Shown: piece by piece, positions 50,842-60,570 of the stretch
Position numbering within the stretch: position 1 is the first letter of the stretch
How the letters are laid out: each line of letters begins with the position of its first letter
Assembly: GCA_964559175.1 (NCBI GenBank)
Contig: CAZLGT010000022.1
Span: 1 to 64,000 of the forward strand
DNA: 64,000 nucleotides
Reading direction: 5' to 3'
From: Mariniphaga sp964559175
GTDB lineage: Bacteria; Bacteroidota; Bacteroidia; Bacteroidales; Prolixibacteraceae
Notes under the pieces: generated by a model
The model's input: only the letters and a program-made list of their open reading frames with translations
Database searches by the model: none
Told to the model about the DNA's origin: nothing
Position numbers and translations under genes: made by a program

Positions 50842-52071
50842 ATGCAAAAAATTAAAGTACAAACCCCCGTGGTAGAACTCGATGGTGATGAGATGACGCG
50901 GGTAATCTGGAGTTTTATTAAAGAGAAACTGATTTTGCCCTATCTTGATATCGATTTAAAATATTACGATTTGGGGATGGAAAGCCGCGATTCAACCGAT
51001 GACCAGATAACAATAGACGCAGCTCATGCCATTCAAAAATACGGTGTTGGCGTTAAATGTGCCACAATTACTCCTGATGAAGTTCGTGTGGAAGAATTCG
51101 GACTGAAACACATGTGGAAATCGCCCAATGGCACCATCCGCAATATCCTGGGAGGAACCGTTTTTCGCGAACCTATCCTCATTAAAAATATTCCCCGTTT
51201 GGTTCCGGGATGGAAAAAACCCATCTGCATTGGCCGTCATGCTTTTGGCGACCAGTACCGGGCCACCGATTTTGTAACCAAAGGAAAAGGAAAACTGACC
51301 ATCTCTTTTACTCCCGACGACGGAAGCGAACCCATTTCACACGAAGTGTATCATTTTGAAGGCGATGGTGTGGCCATGGCCATGTACAACACCGACGAGT
51401 CTATTTACGGTTTTGCCCGTTCGTGCATGAATCAGGCAATCCAGAAAAAATGGCCGCTTTACATGTCAACCAAAAACACCATTCTGAAAAAATACGACGG
51501 CCGTTTTAAAGATATTTTTCAGGAAGTATTTGAAACCGAATACAAGGAAAAATTTGAAGAAATTGGCATTACCTACGAACACCGTTTAATTGACGATATG
51601 GTTGCCGCAGCCTTGAAATGGGAGGGCGGATTTGTGTGGGCATGTAAAAATTATGACGGCGATGTACAAAGTGACACTGTTGCACAGGGATTTGGCTCGC
51701 TGGGCCTCATGACCTCTACATTGGTTACACCTGACGGAAAAACGATGGAAGCCGAAGCGGCTCATGGAACGGTTACCCGTCATTTCAGGCAGCACCAGCA
51801 GGGAAATCCAACTTCAACAAATCCCATTGCTTCCATTTTTGCCTGGACCCGTGGACTGGAATTCCGGGGAAAACTGGACGAAAACCAGAAATTGGTGAAC
51901 TTTGCCAATGCTTTGGAACAAGTCTGCATTGAAACCGTAGAATCAGGGAAAATGACAAAAGACCTGGCGCTCATCATCCACGGAAAAAATCTGAAGGAAG
52001 AACATTACCTCACCACACAGGGATTCCTGGAAGCGCTGGATGAAAATCTGCAGAAAAAACTGGGTGTATGA
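50842..52071 (+). CDS. icd: Isocitrate dehydrogenase, NADP type (homodimeric type II)
   Basis: This 409-residue enzyme is of the eukaryote-like type II group: MQKIKVQTPVVELDGDEMTRVIW at the start, the SPNGTIRNILGGTVFREPI loop near 94, and HGTVTRHFRQHQQG near 312. In that group the Arg-His after HGTVT binds the NADP 2'-phosphate, so NADP use is expected. A second, unrelated-subfamily isocitrate dehydrogenase follows 1 nt after its stop. Confidence 0.94.
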   Translation: MQKIKVQTPVVELDGDEMTRVIWSFIKEKLILPYLDIDLKYYDLGMESRDSTDDQITIDAAHAIQKYGVGVKCATITPDEVRVEEFGLKHMWKSPNGTIRNILGGTVFREPILIKNIPRLVPGWKKPICIGRHAFGDQYRATDFVTKGKGKLTISFTPDDGSEPISHEVYHFEGDGVAMAMYNTDESIYGFARSCMNQAIQKKWPLYMSTKNTILKKYDGRFKDIFQEVFETEYKEKFEEIGITYEHRLIDDMVAAALKWEGGFVWACKNYDGDVQSDTVAQGFGSLGLMTSTLVTPDGKTMEAEAAHGTVTRHFRQHQQGNPTSTNPIASIFAWTRGLEFRGKLDENQKLVNFANALEQVCIETVESGKMTKDLALIIHGKNLKEEHYLTTQGFLEALDENLQKKLGV

Positions 52072-52072
52072 A

Positions 52073-53335
52073 ATGAATAAAATAAAAATCATAAATGGAA
52101 AGCTTAAAGTTCCCGACCAACCGGTTATTCCTTTTATTGAAGGAGACGGAATTGGAAAGGATATCACCAGCCCATCGCAAAGGGTGATTGATGCCGCAGT
52201 TGCTAAAGCATACAGTGGAAAACGGGAAATTGCCTGGAAAGAGGTGCTTGCCGGTGACAAAGCTTTCCGAAAAACCGGAAATTACCTGCCGGATGAAACC
52301 ATTGAGGCATTTAAGGAATACCTGGTGGGAATTAAAGGTCCGTTGCAAACACCGGTTGGTGAAGGAATCCGATCTTTAAATGTCGCACTTCGCCAGATAC
52401 TCGATCTGTTCGTTTGCCTGCGCCCGGTGCGGTGGTTTAAGGGTGTCCCCTCACCCATCCGTTATCCATCGCTGGTGGATATGCACATTTTCCGCGAAAA
52501 TACCGAAGACATTTATGCAGGAATTGAATATATGACCGGTGAATTGGAAGCACAAAAACTACGCGACTTTTTGATTAACGAGATGGGGGTTGATAAAATC
52601 CGGTTTCCCGAAACCTCTTCATTTGGAATTAAACCCGTTTCAAAAGAAGGCTCCGAAAGACTGATACGTGCGGCCATTCAATATACCATTCACCGGGAAT
52701 TGCCTTCGGTTACAATGGTCCATAAAGGGAACATTATGAAATTTACCGAAGGGGCCTTTAAAAATTGGGGATACGATTTAGCTGAAAGGGAATTTGGCAA
52801 CCAGACTTTTACCTGGCGTCAATATGAAAAAATAAGGGATGAAAAAGGCCGGCTCGATGCCGACAATGCCCTGGAAGAAGCACAAAAGGCTGGTAAAGTT
52901 ATTATTAAAGATGTCATTACTGATGCCTTTTTGCAGGAATCGCTGTTGAAACCTTACAACCATTCGGTGATTGCCACTATGAACCTGAACGGCGATTACA
53001 TCTCCGATCAGTTGGCAGCCATGGTGGGCGGTATTGGCATTTCACCCGGCGCCAATATCAACTATTTGAGCGGTTTTGCCATTTTTGAAGCTACTCACGG
53101 CACTGCCCCCGATATTGCCGGTTCAGGGAAAGCCAATCCCAGCTCGCTTATCCTCTCGGGTGTAATGATGCTTGAATACCTGGGTTGGTACGAAGCTGCC
53201 GAGCATGTATATGATGCTTTGGAGCATGTTTTTGCCAAACGCAAAGTAACCTCCGATCTGTTTGCACAAATGGAAGGCGCCAAACTACTTACCACATCGG
53301 CATTTGCAGACGAAATCATAAAAAATATACATTGA
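52073..53335 (+). CDS. Isocitrate dehydrogenase, type I, predicted NAD-dependent
   Basis: This 420-residue enzyme aligns with E. coli Icd, with IEGDGIGKDI near 21, the GPLQTPVGEGIRSLNVALRQ loop near 94 and the HGTAPDIAGSGKANP region near 342. In E. coli the NADP-binding residues are K344, Y345, V351, Y391 and R395. Here the aligned positions are Asp, Ile, Ala, Ser and Ala; the first three are those of NAD-dependent relatives. NAD use is thus predicted. The start at 52073 is chosen as 2 nt after the previous stop; a longer ORF begins within the previous gene. Confidence 0.9.
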   Translation: MNKIKIINGKLKVPDQPVIPFIEGDGIGKDITSPSQRVIDAAVAKAYSGKREIAWKEVLAGDKAFRKTGNYLPDETIEAFKEYLVGIKGPLQTPVGEGIRSLNVALRQILDLFVCLRPVRWFKGVPSPIRYPSLVDMHIFRENTEDIYAGIEYMTGELEAQKLRDFLINEMGVDKIRFPETSSFGIKPVSKEGSERLIRAAIQYTIHRELPSVTMVHKGNIMKFTEGAFKNWGYDLAEREFGNQTFTWRQYEKIRDEKGRLDADNALEEAQKAGKVIIKDVITDAFLQESLLKPYNHSVIATMNLNGDYISDQLAAMVGGIGISPGANINYLSGFAIFEATHGTAPDIAGSGKANPSSLILSGVMMLEYLGWYEAAEHVYDALEHVFAKRKVTSDLFAQMEGAKLLTTSAFADEIIKNIH

Positions 53336-53370
53336 AATAATTCATTAAAAATTAAAATAAATTAAAAAGT

Positions 53371-54693
53371 ATGGAATACATTAAGTACCGTTTTTTTCAA
53401 AAAGCAAGCAAATGCTCCAAAGAATTTCAGCGGATAAAAAAAGAACATTCCGACAAAGTAATTGCACAGGTAACCCTCGGTCAGGTTTTTTCAGGAATGA
53501 AAGGCATTCCGTTGCTGGTTACCGATACCTCGAAACTGGACCCCAATGAGGGAATCCGGTTCAAAGGATATTCAATACCTGAGCTGCGTGAAAAACTGCC
53601 AAAAATTTCTCCCGACGGAGAACCGCTTCCTGAGGGATTATTCTACCTGATGCTGATTGGAGAAATCCCAACTCAGGAAGACGTTATGAATTTATCGAAA
53701 GACTTTGCCACAAGGGCACATGTCCCTCAGCACGTTTTCGATGTTATTGATGCCATGCCGAAAAACTCACGGCCAATGACCCAGTTCAGCGCTGCCATTT
53801 TATCCATGGCTACCGAATCCATTTTTCAAAAGGCTTACCGTGCGGGTGTAAACAAAAAATATTTCTGGGATTCAACCTACGAAGACGTGATGAACCTTAT
53901 TGCCCGCCTGCCGCACATTGCTGCTTATATTTACCGGCGAAATTTTTACAACGACAAACACATTGAGCCAAATCCGCGCCTCGACTGGGCAGGTAACCTG
54001 GCACACATGATGGGCTACGATTCGGAAGATATCCACCGCCTTTTCCGGTTGTACATGGTAATTCATGCCGACCACGAAGGTGGAAATGTTTCAGCTCACA
54101 CTGCCCATTTGGTAGGTTCAGCGCTTAGTAACTCATACTATGCCTATGCAGCAGCAATGACCGGACTTGCAGGCCCCTTGCACGGATTTGCAAACCAGGA
54201 TGTGATACACTGGATGTTCCAGATGATGGAAGACCTGGACACTGAAACGCCCACCGATGAGCAGGTTGCAGAATATATTAAACAAACCTTGGAAGAAGGA
54301 AGGGTAATTCCAGGATATGGACATGCCGTTCTGCGTAAAACCGACCCGAGATTTACCGCTCAACAGGAGTTTGCAGAAAAATACATTAAAGACGACCCGA
54401 TGATAAACCTGGTGAACCAGCTGTACCGTGTTGTTCCGCCAATTCTTTCCAATATTGGTAAAATTCAGAACCCATGGCCTAATGTGGACGCTTTCAGCGG
54501 TTCATTACTTTACCATTACGGAATTAAGGAATACACTTTCTACACCGTATTGTTTGGGGTTTCAAGGGCACTGGGTGTTCTGGCTTCGCTTACCAACGAC
54601 CGCGTTTACGGAATGCCTATCGAACGGCCCACCTCCCATCCGCTGGAATGGTTCCGCAACCAGGTGGACGAAGAAAGCAAAGAAAAATGCTGA
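53371..54693 (+). CDS. gltA: Citrate synthase, eukaryotic type
   Basis: This 440-residue enzyme joins oxaloacetate and acetyl-CoA. The N-terminus (SDKVIAQVTLGQVFSGMKGIPLLVTDTS) and length resemble mitochondrial citrate synthase. The catalytic residues are in GPLHGFANQ near 268, PGYGHAVLRKTDPR near 314 and VDAFSG near 371. It is the last gene of the TCA operon and a perfect 17-bp stem terminator follows. Confidence 0.95.
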   Translation: MEYIKYRFFQKASKCSKEFQRIKKEHSDKVIAQVTLGQVFSGMKGIPLLVTDTSKLDPNEGIRFKGYSIPELREKLPKISPDGEPLPEGLFYLMLIGEIPTQEDVMNLSKDFATRAHVPQHVFDVIDAMPKNSRPMTQFSAAILSMATESIFQKAYRAGVNKKYFWDSTYEDVMNLIARLPHIAAYIYRRNFYNDKHIEPNPRLDWAGNLAHMMGYDSEDIHRLFRLYMVIHADHEGGNVSAHTAHLVGSALSNSYYAYAAAMTGLAGPLHGFANQDVIHWMFQMMEDLDTETPTDEQVAEYIKQTLEEGRVIPGYGHAVLRKTDPRFTAQQEFAEKYIKDDPMINLVNQLYRVVPPILSNIGKIQNPWPNVDAFSGSLLYHYGIKEYTFYTVLFGVSRALGVLASLTNDRVYGMPIERPTSHPLEWFRNQVDEESKEKC

Positions 54694-54706
54694 ATTTTGA
54701 GTACAC

Positions 54707-54747
54707 ATCAAGCAAAAAGCCGGTTATTTACCGGCTTTTTGCTTGAT
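54707..54747. terminator. Strong bidirectional terminator after the TCA operon
   Basis: ATCAAGCAAAAAGCCGG (54707-54723) pairs with CCGGCTTTTTGCTTGAT (54731-54747) over 17 bp around a 7-nt loop. It serves citrate synthase rightwards and the CotH gene leftwards. Confidence 0.85.
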
Positions 54748-54776
54748 ATGCAGGAATTTTTAAAAAAAATAAAGGA

Positions 54777-56384
54777 TTAAAATTTAACCAGTTTCCCTTT
54801 TTGAAAAGGTTCATAGCCTTTAACCAGCACATAAAAATACATTCCCTTTGGAAGCGATTCAGCCCCAATGCCAAGGGTTTGCTCGCCTTGGGTTATGCTC
54901 AGTTCATGCTCGTCAACCAAAGCGCCGTTCAGGTTATACAGCCGGAACCGTATGCTAAAACTGTGTTCCGAAGCCACATCCAGATTAATGACGGAATAAA
55001 CCGGATTGGGGTAAACAGAAACTTCGAACCCTTCAACGACAGGTGGCAAAATACCGCCGCAGTTTCCGGGCAGATTGGCATCGAGCCACCACAACCGGTT
55101 CTCAATCCACTTTTTCATCCAGTTCATTTCAGACTGATGCGTTGAGGCCACGTAATAATTGGGCCATACGTACTGCCCCAAAACCGGCCACCGCTCAAAA
55201 TTACGGTTTACTGCGTCTCCCATTGCATTTACAAGACTATCGGCCACGTCAAAAATTCGTGCATCCGACCAGTGTGTTTCACGCAAGGTATTCCACCGGC
55301 ACTTCATTAAATTTACAAAAGCAGTATCGGCCCATAAACCTTTCCACCAGAAAGGATTTCCCCACCCGTCGCCTTCCATTCTCTGATCGAGCTGGAATCC
55401 ATGCTCAAGCCAGGCATTGTGGTAATCGGCATTTCCGAAAGCCAGATTAAAATCCCAAATTGGCCCGGCTTTCAGCTTACCGTTTTTGTCTTTGTGCAAA
55501 AAAGTGCTTAAACGGTAGGCATCCACATTCTTAGTGAGTTCACTAACTAAAATATAATCAGCAAACGAGGTAAGGTCGATATACTCGGCGTAGCTACCGG
55601 GGCCTTCAAACTTTTTAGAATAAACTGCATATTCAAAAGCTTTGATGTAGTTTTGAATATAGGCTTTTTGTTCAGGAACAATTATGTCGTCGGCAGGCAC
55701 CTCGTACTGGTAAAAAGTTGAATTTCCATTCGGATTCCTGTATTGAGAATACCAGCCATTCCCTCCGCTTCCGGTTGTTTTGTCAATTTTCACGATATAC
55801 CCACCGGTTAAATCCTCTCCATCGGTTTCATCGGGATTCAGTTTGGCAATATCTACACGAACCTTGTCGCGTTTTATCTTTTCCATCAGCACATAAATAC
55901 CCTGGTACCTGTTATTCAGAAATAGTTCCACAAACCTGACACGCGACGCATATCTTCCCAGCGGTTTAGCCAGTGAAAAAATTAACGCATTCCTAATAAG
56001 CGACTTATCGGAATAAGGGCCGTAAAAAATCCAGTCTTCCTCTTCGGGCAGGCCAAGTAGCGGAAAATCGATATCCAATCCTGTTTCGTTGCAGGTTTCA
56101 AAACCGTAAGATTTTTTGGGAAACATTTGGGAAGACGAACCGCGTATTTCAATGGTGATAAATCCATCGTAGTGGTTAAACGGGTCGCGGGTACTGTTCA
56201 TTTCACCAGATGTTTTCCAAACGATTCCCATTTTTGCCGGAATTTTTGGGTCATCGGGGATTTCTCTTCCGTTGGTATCGATAAAAACCAGTGGCAAGGA
56301 CGAGGAAAAATGCCTGTCCTGGGCAACTGAAAATAAGGTGATAAAAATCAACGTGATAATATAAACTGCTTTCCTGAACATCAC
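54777..56384 (-). CDS. CotH-like kinase-fold protein with T9SS sorting domain
   Basis: This 535-residue protein has a signal peptide (about 1-21). The CotH-type fold shows in IEIRGSSSQMFPKKSYGFET near 74 and the DFNLAFGNADYHN segment near 302. The C-terminal SVYPNPVYSVINLDV to GKLVKF tail is a type A sorting domain, so it is exported by the type IX system. CotH proteins may be protein kinases; the substrate is unknown here. Confidence 0.88.
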   Translation of the reverse strand: MMFRKAVYIITLIFITLFSVAQDRHFSSSLPLVFIDTNGREIPDDPKIPAKMGIVWKTSGEMNSTRDPFNHYDGFITIEIRGSSSQMFPKKSYGFETCNETGLDIDFPLLGLPEEEDWIFYGPYSDKSLIRNALIFSLAKPLGRYASRVRFVELFLNNRYQGIYVLMEKIKRDKVRVDIAKLNPDETDGEDLTGGYIVKIDKTTGSGGNGWYSQYRNPNGNSTFYQYEVPADDIIVPEQKAYIQNYIKAFEYAVYSKKFEGPGSYAEYIDLTSFADYILVSELTKNVDAYRLSTFLHKDKNGKLKAGPIWDFNLAFGNADYHNAWLEHGFQLDQRMEGDGWGNPFWWKGLWADTAFVNLMKCRWNTLRETHWSDARIFDVADSLVNAMGDAVNRNFERWPVLGQYVWPNYYVASTHQSEMNWMKKWIENRLWWLDANLPGNCGGILPPVVEGFEVSVYPNPVYSVINLDVASEHSFSIRFRLYNLNGALVDEHELSITQGEQTLGIGAESLPKGMYFYVLVKGYEPFQKGKLVKF

Positions 56385-56400
56385 ACAGCACCCTTAAAAA

Positions 56401-56430
56401 GAATTATCCCGAAAGAATCCGGGATAATTC
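56401..56430 (-). terminator. Terminator of the DUF1080 gene
   Basis: GAATTATCCCG (56401-56411) pairs with CGGGATAATTC (56420-56430). Read leftwards it is followed by T5. It lies just after the stop of the gene at 56457. Confidence 0.75.
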
Positions 56431-56456
56431 AAACTCATTTATAAAATAAATATTCT

Positions 56457-57215
56457 TTATAACTCTCTAATCCAGATGTTTTTAAAGCTAACCGGATTAC
56501 CATGATCCTGCAAAATGATGCTCCCCGGGCCGTGTTTTTTAATGTTGTATTCAGGAAGGCCAATGTATTCTGTTGGTCCTCTGACGCTATAATTGTTCTG
56601 TACCAGTATGCCGTTGTGCAAAACGGTTACCTTCGGTGGTGTAAAATAGGTACCGTCATCATTAAAGCGGGGAGCTGTGTAAATAATATCATACGTTTGC
56701 CATTCACCCGGAGGTTTACAGGCATTAACCAACGGTGCCTGCTGCTTGTAAACACTTGCAGCCTGCCCGTTACGGTAAGTACGGTTGTCGTAGTTGTCGA
56801 GAATTTGCACTTCGTACCGTTCCTGCAAAAATACGCCGCTGTTGCCGCGTCCCTGGCTTGTTCCAACAACCTCAGAAGGAGAACGCCACTCAATATGCAA
56901 TTGAAAATCTTCAAAAACCCGTTTCGTTTTAATAATGCCTTTGCCCCGCACAACGGTAACACATCCATCTTCCACTTTCCATTCAGGTTCTTCCCCGTTA
57001 GCATTGGTCCATTCGCGTCCAATATCAACGCCATCGAATAAAACAATGGCATCCGAAGGTGCATCCATGGGCGTTGCACCGGGAGTAATCACCGGCACTT
57101 CCGGGTCCCAGATTTCAGTCATTTCGGGCTTCATCGGCATGGGGCCGTCAGTTTGTGCAAAAACTCCAAATGCTGTAAATAACAGCAGAATAGAAATAAT
57201 TCCTGTTTTTCTCAT
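56457..57215 (-). CDS. Secreted DUF1080 (3-keto-disaccharide hydrolase-like) protein
   Basis: This 252-residue protein has a signal peptide (about 1-20). A DUF1080 domain follows (about 55-252) with IVLFDGVDIGREW near 57, GNSGVFLQERYEVQILD near 123, and GNPVSFKNIWIREL at the end. The domain forms a concanavalin-like sandwich and the family includes glycosidic-type 3-keto-sugar hydrolases. It could fit with the two exported oxidoreductases at the left end, since such oxidoreductases make 3-keto sugars, but they are far apart here. Confidence 0.9.
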   Translation of the reverse strand: MRKTGIISILLLFTAFGVFAQTDGPMPMKPEMTEIWDPEVPVITPGATPMDAPSDAIVLFDGVDIGREWTNANGEEPEWKVEDGCVTVVRGKGIIKTKRVFEDFQLHIEWRSPSEVVGTSQGRGNSGVFLQERYEVQILDNYDNRTYRNGQAASVYKQQAPLVNACKPPGEWQTYDIIYTAPRFNDDGTYFTPPKVTVLHNGILVQNNYSVRGPTEYIGLPEYNIKKHGPGSIILQDHGNPVSFKNIWIREL

Positions 57216-57256
57216 TTTTTGATTTTTTTATTTAGTCTATAATTATTTATAATAAA

Positions 57257-57622
57257 TTATTCTCCACTTTTAAGTATAATCTCGTTCACCAACCTTTCAC
57301 TTATTCGAAAATCTGTTTTTTTAATATCGTCCAAAATTTCTGTCACCGAATCAATTAAACCTTTTTCTTTGGCAACAATCAATATGCCTAATGTTCCTGT
57401 ATATTTTATTCTTAATTGTTTTGCTTCGCGTCTGGCTTTGTAATCATCAATGATTAACAAAGGATTTTCTATTTCAATAAATTCAGGAATGGCCTTTTCA
57501 AATTCATCTGCAACAATCTGAGTAATCGTTAGCTTTCCAAAAACTGTTTTTAACAATTCAAGTTTGCCCAGTTTTTCAAGCAGAATAAGACAACTTGTAT
57601 CAGATATTATAATCCCGGGCAT
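57257..57622 (-). CDS. DUF3368-type PIN-like toxin
   Basis: This 121-residue protein has the DUF3368 pattern: IIISDTSCLILLEKLGKLELL near 4-24 with an Asp, ADEFEKAIPEF near 37, TGTLGILIVAKEKGLID near 74 and SERLVNEIILKSGE at the end. It overlaps the UPF0175 gene by 23 nt at its start. The UPF0175/DUF3368 pair is a known type II-like arrangement. Confidence 0.87.
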   Translation of the reverse strand: MPGIIISDTSCLILLEKLGKLELLKTVFGKLTITQIVADEFEKAIPEFIEIENPLLIIDDYKARREAKQLRIKYTGTLGILIVAKEKGLIDSVTEILDDIKKTDFRISERLVNEIILKSGE

Positions 57623-57842
57623 TTTTCATATCATTATCCAGTTCAGACAAAGGAAAATTGAAAATGGATACCTCATAGTCGCCTAAAATTTCCATAAAAG
57701 CCCTTTTCGACAATCCTACCATTTCTGCCGCCTGGCCTAATGTTAATTTTCCCTTTTCATACAACATGGATGCAAGAAGCATTTTAGCCTCCCTGTCATC
57801 CAAATCAACCGTTTCCGGTATTGTAAACTGAATTGTTTTCAT
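57600..57842 (-). CDS. UPF0175-type antitoxin
   Basis: This 80-residue protein has the UPF0175 pattern: DREAKMLLASMLYEKGKLTLGQAAEMVGLSKRAFMEIL (a helix-turn-helix) and a C-terminal toxin-binding tail. The start MKTIQFTIPETVDLDDRE at 57842 is the usual one; the longer ORF adds unrelated residues. Its 3' end overlaps the toxin start. Confidence 0.87.
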   Translation of the reverse strand: MKTIQFTIPETVDLDDREAKMLLASMLYEKGKLTLGQAAEMVGLSKRAFMEILGDYEVSIFNFPLSELDNDMKNARDYNI

Positions 57843-57948
57843 TTTGCCCTTCTTTTTAAATATTTTAACCGACTGGATTTCCAAATCAATAAATCCCTTA
57901 AATTCTTTCCAACCAGTATCTTTGCCCAAAAATAACAAAAATATCAGG

Positions 57949-59694
57949 CTACAGTCCCAGTTCCTCCATTATTGCCTCAATTTTGGCATCGGCCGTTTTC
58001 TCTGCTTCATCAAAATCAGCGCGCGATTTCAGTTCGCCTTTTACTTCGAAATAGAATTTGATTTTAGGTTCGGTTCCTGATGGCCTTACAGAGATTTTTG
58101 TTCCCCTCTTTGTAAAAAATTGCAACACATTCGAGGTAACCTTCTGGTCAATTTTCTTTTCTTCACCGGTAATCAGGTTTTTGGCAGTCAGATTAGAATA
58201 ATCTTTTACCCATTCCACGGGAGAACCACCCAATTCCAGTGGCGGGTTATTCCGAAAATCACTCATCATTTTCTGAATTTCATCGGCTCCCGATTTTCCC
58301 GGGCGCATAACAGAAATTGTTTTTTCTTTGGAAAACCCGTATTCCAGATAAATATCCTGAAGAAGTTCGTAAAGTGTTTTACCGTTGTCGATGGCCCAGG
58401 CTGCAATTTCGGCCATTAGTGCGCAGGATGAAACAGCATCTTTATCGCGCACAAAGTCGGCAGGCATAAATCCAAAGCTTTCTTCTCCCCCGCCAATGTA
58501 TTTTTTCTTTCCTTCAAGATCGCGGATTACTTCGGCAATAAACTTAAAACCAGTGTAAACATCGTAGTAGTCGATGCTGTTTTTGCGGGCGATTTCGGCA
58601 ATCAACTCTGTAGAAACAATGGTTTTTACAATAAATTCGTTGCCCTTTATTTTCCCGGCCTCCTTCATTTTGGTAATGATGTAATAAATGAAAATGAGAG
58701 CAGTTTGGTTGCCGTTAACAATAATGTATTTTCCCTTATCGTTTTTCACGGCAACTCCCAGCCGGTCACCATCGGGGTCGCTGGCCATAACCAAATCGGC
58801 ATCTGTTTCTTCCGCCTTTTTTATGGCCATTGCCATAGCTGCAACATCTTCCGGATTAGGAGAAACTACAGTAGGAAAATCGCCGCTCACCACATCCTGT
58901 TCCGGAACATTGATGATGTTGGTAAAGCCAAAAATACGTAGCGCTGCAGGCACCAGTTTTACAGTGGTTCCATGAATGGGTGTAAACACAATTTTCATGT
59001 CTTTGTGCCGCTCCACAACATCGGGCGAAATGGAAACTGTTTTAACCTTTTCAAGAAATTTCCGGTCCATTTCTTCGCCCATAATTTCAATCAGGTTATC
59101 TGGTCCGTCAAACTTAATGTCGTCAACCTTAACTTTTGAAACCTCGTTCACGATATTCACGTCGTGCGGTGCAACAATCTGCGAGCCGTCGTCCCAGTAT
59201 GCTTTGTAGCCGTTGTATTCTTTCGGGTTATGCGACGCTGTGAGAATGATTCCGCTCTGGCAGCCCAGTTCCCTTATGGCAAACGAAAGTTCGGGTGTAG
59301 GTCTCAAATCTTCGAATAAATACGCTTTAATTCCATTGGCTGCAAATACTTTTGCACTGCTTTCGGCAAAAGTCCGGCTGTTGTTGCGGCAGTCGTGCCC
59401 AATGGCTACTTTTATCTGAGGTAATTCTGCAAAGTTTTTTTTCAGGTAATTGCAAAGTCCCTGGTTTGCAGCACCAATGGTGTATTTATTTACCCGGTTG
59501 GTTCCTGCGCCCATAATGCCGCGAAGTCCTCCTGTCCCGAATTCGAGATTTTTATAAAAAGAATCAATCAACTCGGTTGGGTCTTCAGCATCCAGCATGC
59601 GTTTTACCTCTTTCCGTGTTTCTTCATCGTAGGTTTCCGAAAGCCATTCCTGTGCTTTTTCCCGAACCTGTTTCAATAACTCTTTATTTTCCAT
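57949..59694 (-). CDS. Phosphoglucomutase/phosphomannomutase-type phosphosugar mutase
   Basis: This 581-residue enzyme has the phosphoserine loop TASHNPKEYNGYKAYWDDGS near 152, the metal loop DPDGDRLGVAV near 307 and the sugar loop GGEESFGF near 398. RPSGTEPKIKFYFE near the C-terminus binds phosphate. Its length is that of the large bacterial phosphosugar mutases, close to PGM2-like forms. It probably supplies glucose-1-phosphate for RfbA. It is the last gene of the leftward rfb run, 9 nt after rfbD. Confidence 0.9.
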   Translation of the reverse strand: MENKELLKQVREKAQEWLSETYDEETRKEVKRMLDAEDPTELIDSFYKNLEFGTGGLRGIMGAGTNRVNKYTIGAANQGLCNYLKKNFAELPQIKVAIGHDCRNNSRTFAESSAKVFAANGIKAYLFEDLRPTPELSFAIRELGCQSGIILTASHNPKEYNGYKAYWDDGSQIVAPHDVNIVNEVSKVKVDDIKFDGPDNLIEIMGEEMDRKFLEKVKTVSISPDVVERHKDMKIVFTPIHGTTVKLVPAALRIFGFTNIINVPEQDVVSGDFPTVVSPNPEDVAAMAMAIKKAEETDADLVMASDPDGDRLGVAVKNDKGKYIIVNGNQTALIFIYYIITKMKEAGKIKGNEFIVKTIVSTELIAEIARKNSIDYYDVYTGFKFIAEVIRDLEGKKKYIGGGEESFGFMPADFVRDKDAVSSCALMAEIAAWAIDNGKTLYELLQDIYLEYGFSKEKTISVMRPGKSGADEIQKMMSDFRNNPPLELGGSPVEWVKDYSNLTAKNLITGEEKKIDQKVTSNVLQFFTKRGTKISVRPSGTEPKIKFYFEVKGELKSRADFDEAEKTADAKIEAIMEELGL

Positions 59695-59703
59695 GGTATT
59701 ATT

Positions 59704-60570
59704 TCATTTGAGTTTATTTATGCAATTTTTCAAGCTGTCTTTCCAGTAAGGTATTTCAAGATTAAAAGTAGCTTTTATTTTCGATTTATTCAATACACTG
59801 TAATGGGGCCTTTTGGCAGCGGTTGGAAATTCTTCCGACAAAACGGGGACTACTTTACAGGCCATTCCGGCTGTTTCAAAAATACTTTTGGCAAAATCGT
59901 ACCAGCTGGCCACTCCTTCGTTGGAATAATGGTAAATGCCCGGCAAACAGTCAGCAGGATTAGTCTTCCAGGTTTCAATGATGATAAAAACAGCCTTGGC
60001 CAGGTCTTCGGCATAGGTTGGCGTACCTGTCTGGTCGAATACCACTTTGAGCAGATCACGTTCCTGTCCGAGCCGAAGCATGGTTTTTACAAAATTATTT
60101 CCATAAGATGAATAAAGCCACGATGTTCGGATAACAACTGAACTTTCGTAGTTTTGGAAGCAACGCTCTTCTCCTTCCCGCTTGGTTTTACCGTAAACTC
60201 CCTGCGGACTTACGGGATCGGTTTCGCTGTATGGAGTAAAACCTTTCCCGTTAAAAACATAATCGGTGGAAATATGAATAAAACCGGCATTAACCGCCTT
60301 TGCCGCTTTTGCGAGAAATCCCGGTGCAACGGCATTGATTGTCCTGGCGTTTTCAGCATCGGTTTCGGCTTTGTCAACTGCGGTGTAGGCAGCACAGTTT
60401 ACAATAAAATCAGGATTAGCATCCCTAACGTATTTCCCAACAGCCTCTTCCTGTGAAATATCGAGTGAATCGACATCGGAAAAAAGAAACTGCCACCCGG
60501 GATAGTGGACCGAGAGTGCTTTTAATTCGTTGCCCAGTTGCCCGTAGGCGCCGGTAATCACAATCTTCAT
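59704..60570 (-). CDS. rfbD: dTDP-4-dehydrorhamnose reductase
   Basis: This 288-residue SDR enzyme makes dTDP-rhamnose. VITGAYGQLGNELKAL at the start, the STDYVFNGKGFTPYSETDPVSPQGVYGKTKREGE segment near 100-132 with catalytic Tyr-Lys, and RTSWLYSSYGNNFVKTML near 147 are typical. Its start shares one base with the rfbC stop (TGATG). Confidence 0.94.
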   Translation of the reverse strand: MKIVITGAYGQLGNELKALSVHYPGWQFLFSDVDSLDISQEEAVGKYVRDANPDFIVNCAAYTAVDKAETDAENARTINAVAPGFLAKAAKAVNAGFIHISTDYVFNGKGFTPYSETDPVSPQGVYGKTKREGEERCFQNYESSVVIRTSWLYSSYGNNFVKTMLRLGQERDLLKVVFDQTGTPTYAEDLAKAVFIIIETWKTNPADCLPGIYHYSNEGVASWYDFAKSIFETAGMACKVVPVLSEEFPTAAKRPHYSVLNKSKIKATFNLEIPYWKDSLKNCINKLK

